Shown here in pieces: positions 5,441 through 6,206 of a DNA stretch of 6,206 bases. The stretch lies in contig JAAYCC010000160.1 in the NCBI GenBank assembly GCA_012729875.1, positions 1 to 6,206 of the forward strand, given 5' to 3'. Made by a program: the position numbers and the translations under genes. The notes under the pieces were generated by a model. It did not search any database, was not told where the DNA came from, and saw only the letters and a list, made by a program, of their open reading frames with translations. The DNA is from Clostridiales bacterium. Lineage in GTDB: Bacteria; Bacillota; Clostridia; Oscillospirales; Oscillospiraceae. Every line of letters starts with the position of its first letter. The first letter of the stretch is position 1.

Positions 5441-5468
5441 GCGGCGAGGCAACGAGTCGCTTTTTTTT
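5441..5468 (+). terminator. Hairpin plus T8 between the regulator and gap (terminator or attenuator)
   Basis: Starting 12 bases after the regulator's stop, GCGGC (5441-5445) pairs with GTCGC (5456-5460), one pair being G-T. Inside, G5446/A5455 and A5447/G5454 can form tandem sheared G-A pairs, and G5448-C5453 closes a GCAA (GNRA) tetraloop. Eight T residues follow (5461-5468), and five A residues precede the stem. This is the architecture of an intrinsic terminator, though the Watson-Crick stem is short. Since gap starts 34 bases later without a clear promoter, partial read-through is likely. Confidence 0.65.
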
Positions 5469-5502
5469 GACAACACAACAGTAAATCAGGAGGAACTACA
5501 CA

Positions 5503-6206
5503 ATGGAAAAAATCAGAGTTGCAATCAACGGGTTCGGAAGAATCGGCAGACTTGCATTTCGTGCGGGTCTCAAACGCGACGACATAGAGTTTGTCGGGAT
5601 AAACGATATGCTTAACCCCGAATATATGGCCTATATGCTCAAGTACGACACCATGCACGGCAGATTCGACGGTGAGATCAGCAGCACGGAAAAGGGTATT
5701 GTGGTTAACGGCAGAGAGATCCCCGTATTCTGCGAAAAGGACCCCTCCAAGCTCCCCTGGAAAGATCTTAGGGTAGACTTTGTTATCGAATCCACCGGAC
5801 TGTTCACCACTGTTGAAAAGTCCACGGCTCACCTCAACGCGGGAGCAAAGAAGGTCGTAATATCTGCTCCTTCCGCAGATGCCCCCATGTTCGTCATGGG
5901 TGTCAACAACGACAGCTATAAGCCCGGTATGAACATCGTTTCCAACGCCTCCTGCACAACAAACTGCCTTGCTCCTCTTGCCAAGGTCGTCCACGACAAC
6001 TTCGGTATTGAGAGCGGGCTTATGACCACGGTCCATTCCGCAACCGCCACACAGCGCACTGTCGACGGCCCCTCTATGAAGGACTGGCGCGGCGGCAGAG
6101 CTGCCTCCGGCAATATAATCCCCTCCAGTACCGGTGCGGCTAAGGCAGTGGGAAAGGTCATCCCCGAGCTTCAAGGTAAGCTTACCGGCATGTCAATGCG
6201 TGTCCC
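5503..6206 (+). CDS. gap: Glyceraldehyde-3-phosphate dehydrogenase, N-terminal two-thirds (cut by window edge)
   Basis: Glycolytic enzyme that oxidises and phosphorylates glyceraldehyde-3-phosphate to 1,3-bisphosphoglycerate with NAD+, as a cytoplasmic tetramer. 234 codons are visible out of a usual 330-340; there is no stop before the right edge. The Rossmann domain opens with INGFGRIGR (8-16). Asp35 after the second strand predicts NAD rather than NADP. The catalytic loop SNASCTTNC (147-155) holds nucleophile Cys151, and His178 in TTVHSAT is the general base. The segment DWRGGRAASGNIIPSSTGAAK is of the E. coli GapA/eukaryote-like type rather than the DLRRARA type common in Bacillus and Clostridium. 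The ATG follows AGGAGG (5488-5493) with 9 bases of spacing. The gene follows the GntR-family gene across a hairpin/T8 and probably shares its transcript. Confidence 0.97.
   Translation, partial: MEKIRVAINGFGRIGRLAFRAGLKRDDIEFVGINDMLNPEYMAYMLKYDTMHGRFDGEISSTEKGIVVNGREIPVFCEKDPSKLPWKDLRVDFVIESTGLFTTVEKSTAHLNAGAKKVVISAPSADAPMFVMGVNNDSYKPGMNIVSNASCTTNCLAPLAKVVHDNFGIESGLMTTVHSATATQRTVDGPSMKDWRGGRAASGNIIPSSTGAAKAVGKVIPELQGKLTGMSMRV

Noticed and set aside
5467..5472. TTGACA as the -35 box of a gap promoter
   Set aside because: A -10 box at 16-18 bases would fall in the Shine-Dalgarno (around 5490), where the sequence is GAGGAA. Nothing resembling TATAAT is present before the start codon.
5407..6174. 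255-codon minus-strand open frame opposite gap
   Set aside because: Antisense shadow of gap with no recognisable domain; the gap frame carries all catalytic motifs.
1..6206. A mobile element, CRISPR array, toxin-antitoxin pair or defence system
   Set aside because: No transposase, integrase, regularly spaced repeats, small paired antitoxin/toxin frames or defence-type domains were found; the genes are housekeeping genes.

Overview
The window looks like a core chromosomal segment of a low-to-moderate GC Gram-positive anaerobe, most likely a Clostridia member near Oscillospiraceae/Ruminococcaceae. This is inferred from consensus sigma-A promoters, strong Shine-Dalgarno sites, GTG starts, a short rpsU, a clostridial-type Ogg glycosylase and a TagA-family glycosyltransferase. 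There is no insertion sequence, CRISPR array, rRNA, tRNA or prophage gene. I found no new multi-gene system; the interesting material is in the control regions.

Layout. Six genes read leftward on the minus strand, starting from a perfect-consensus promoter near 4400-4428: rpsU (ribosomal protein S21), an Ogg-type 8-oxoguanine DNA glycosylase, guaB (IMP dehydrogenase), a Sir2 deacetylase, a WecG/TagA/CpsF glycosyltransferase, and the 5' end of a thymidylate kinase gene cut by the left edge. A strong intrinsic terminator separates rpsU from the glycosylase. guaB has its own promoter overlapping the glycosylase stop codon. A hairpin follows guaB, and a fresh promoter starts the sirtuin - glycosyltransferase - tmk group.

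Two genes read rightward on the plus strand: a GntR/UTRA (HutC-type) regulator with its own promoter, then gap (glyceraldehyde-3-phosphate dehydrogenase), cut by the right edge. A hairpin with a T8 tract lies between them, and gap has no clear promoter of its own. This resembles the cggR-gapA layout of Bacillus, but with a regulator of a different family.

The roughly 315-base divergent region between rpsU and the regulator is AT-rich. It holds both promoters, a 14-base palindrome nested within a wider inverted repeat, a tandem 9-base repeat at the -10 box, and a leader inverted repeat. These are candidate operators.

Functionally the genes cover translation (S21), base-excision repair (Ogg), purine synthesis (GuaB), NAD-dependent deacylation (Sir2), envelope glycopolymer synthesis (TagA-like), dTTP supply (Tmk) and glycolysis (Gap). 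They read as neighbouring housekeeping genes rather than one pathway.
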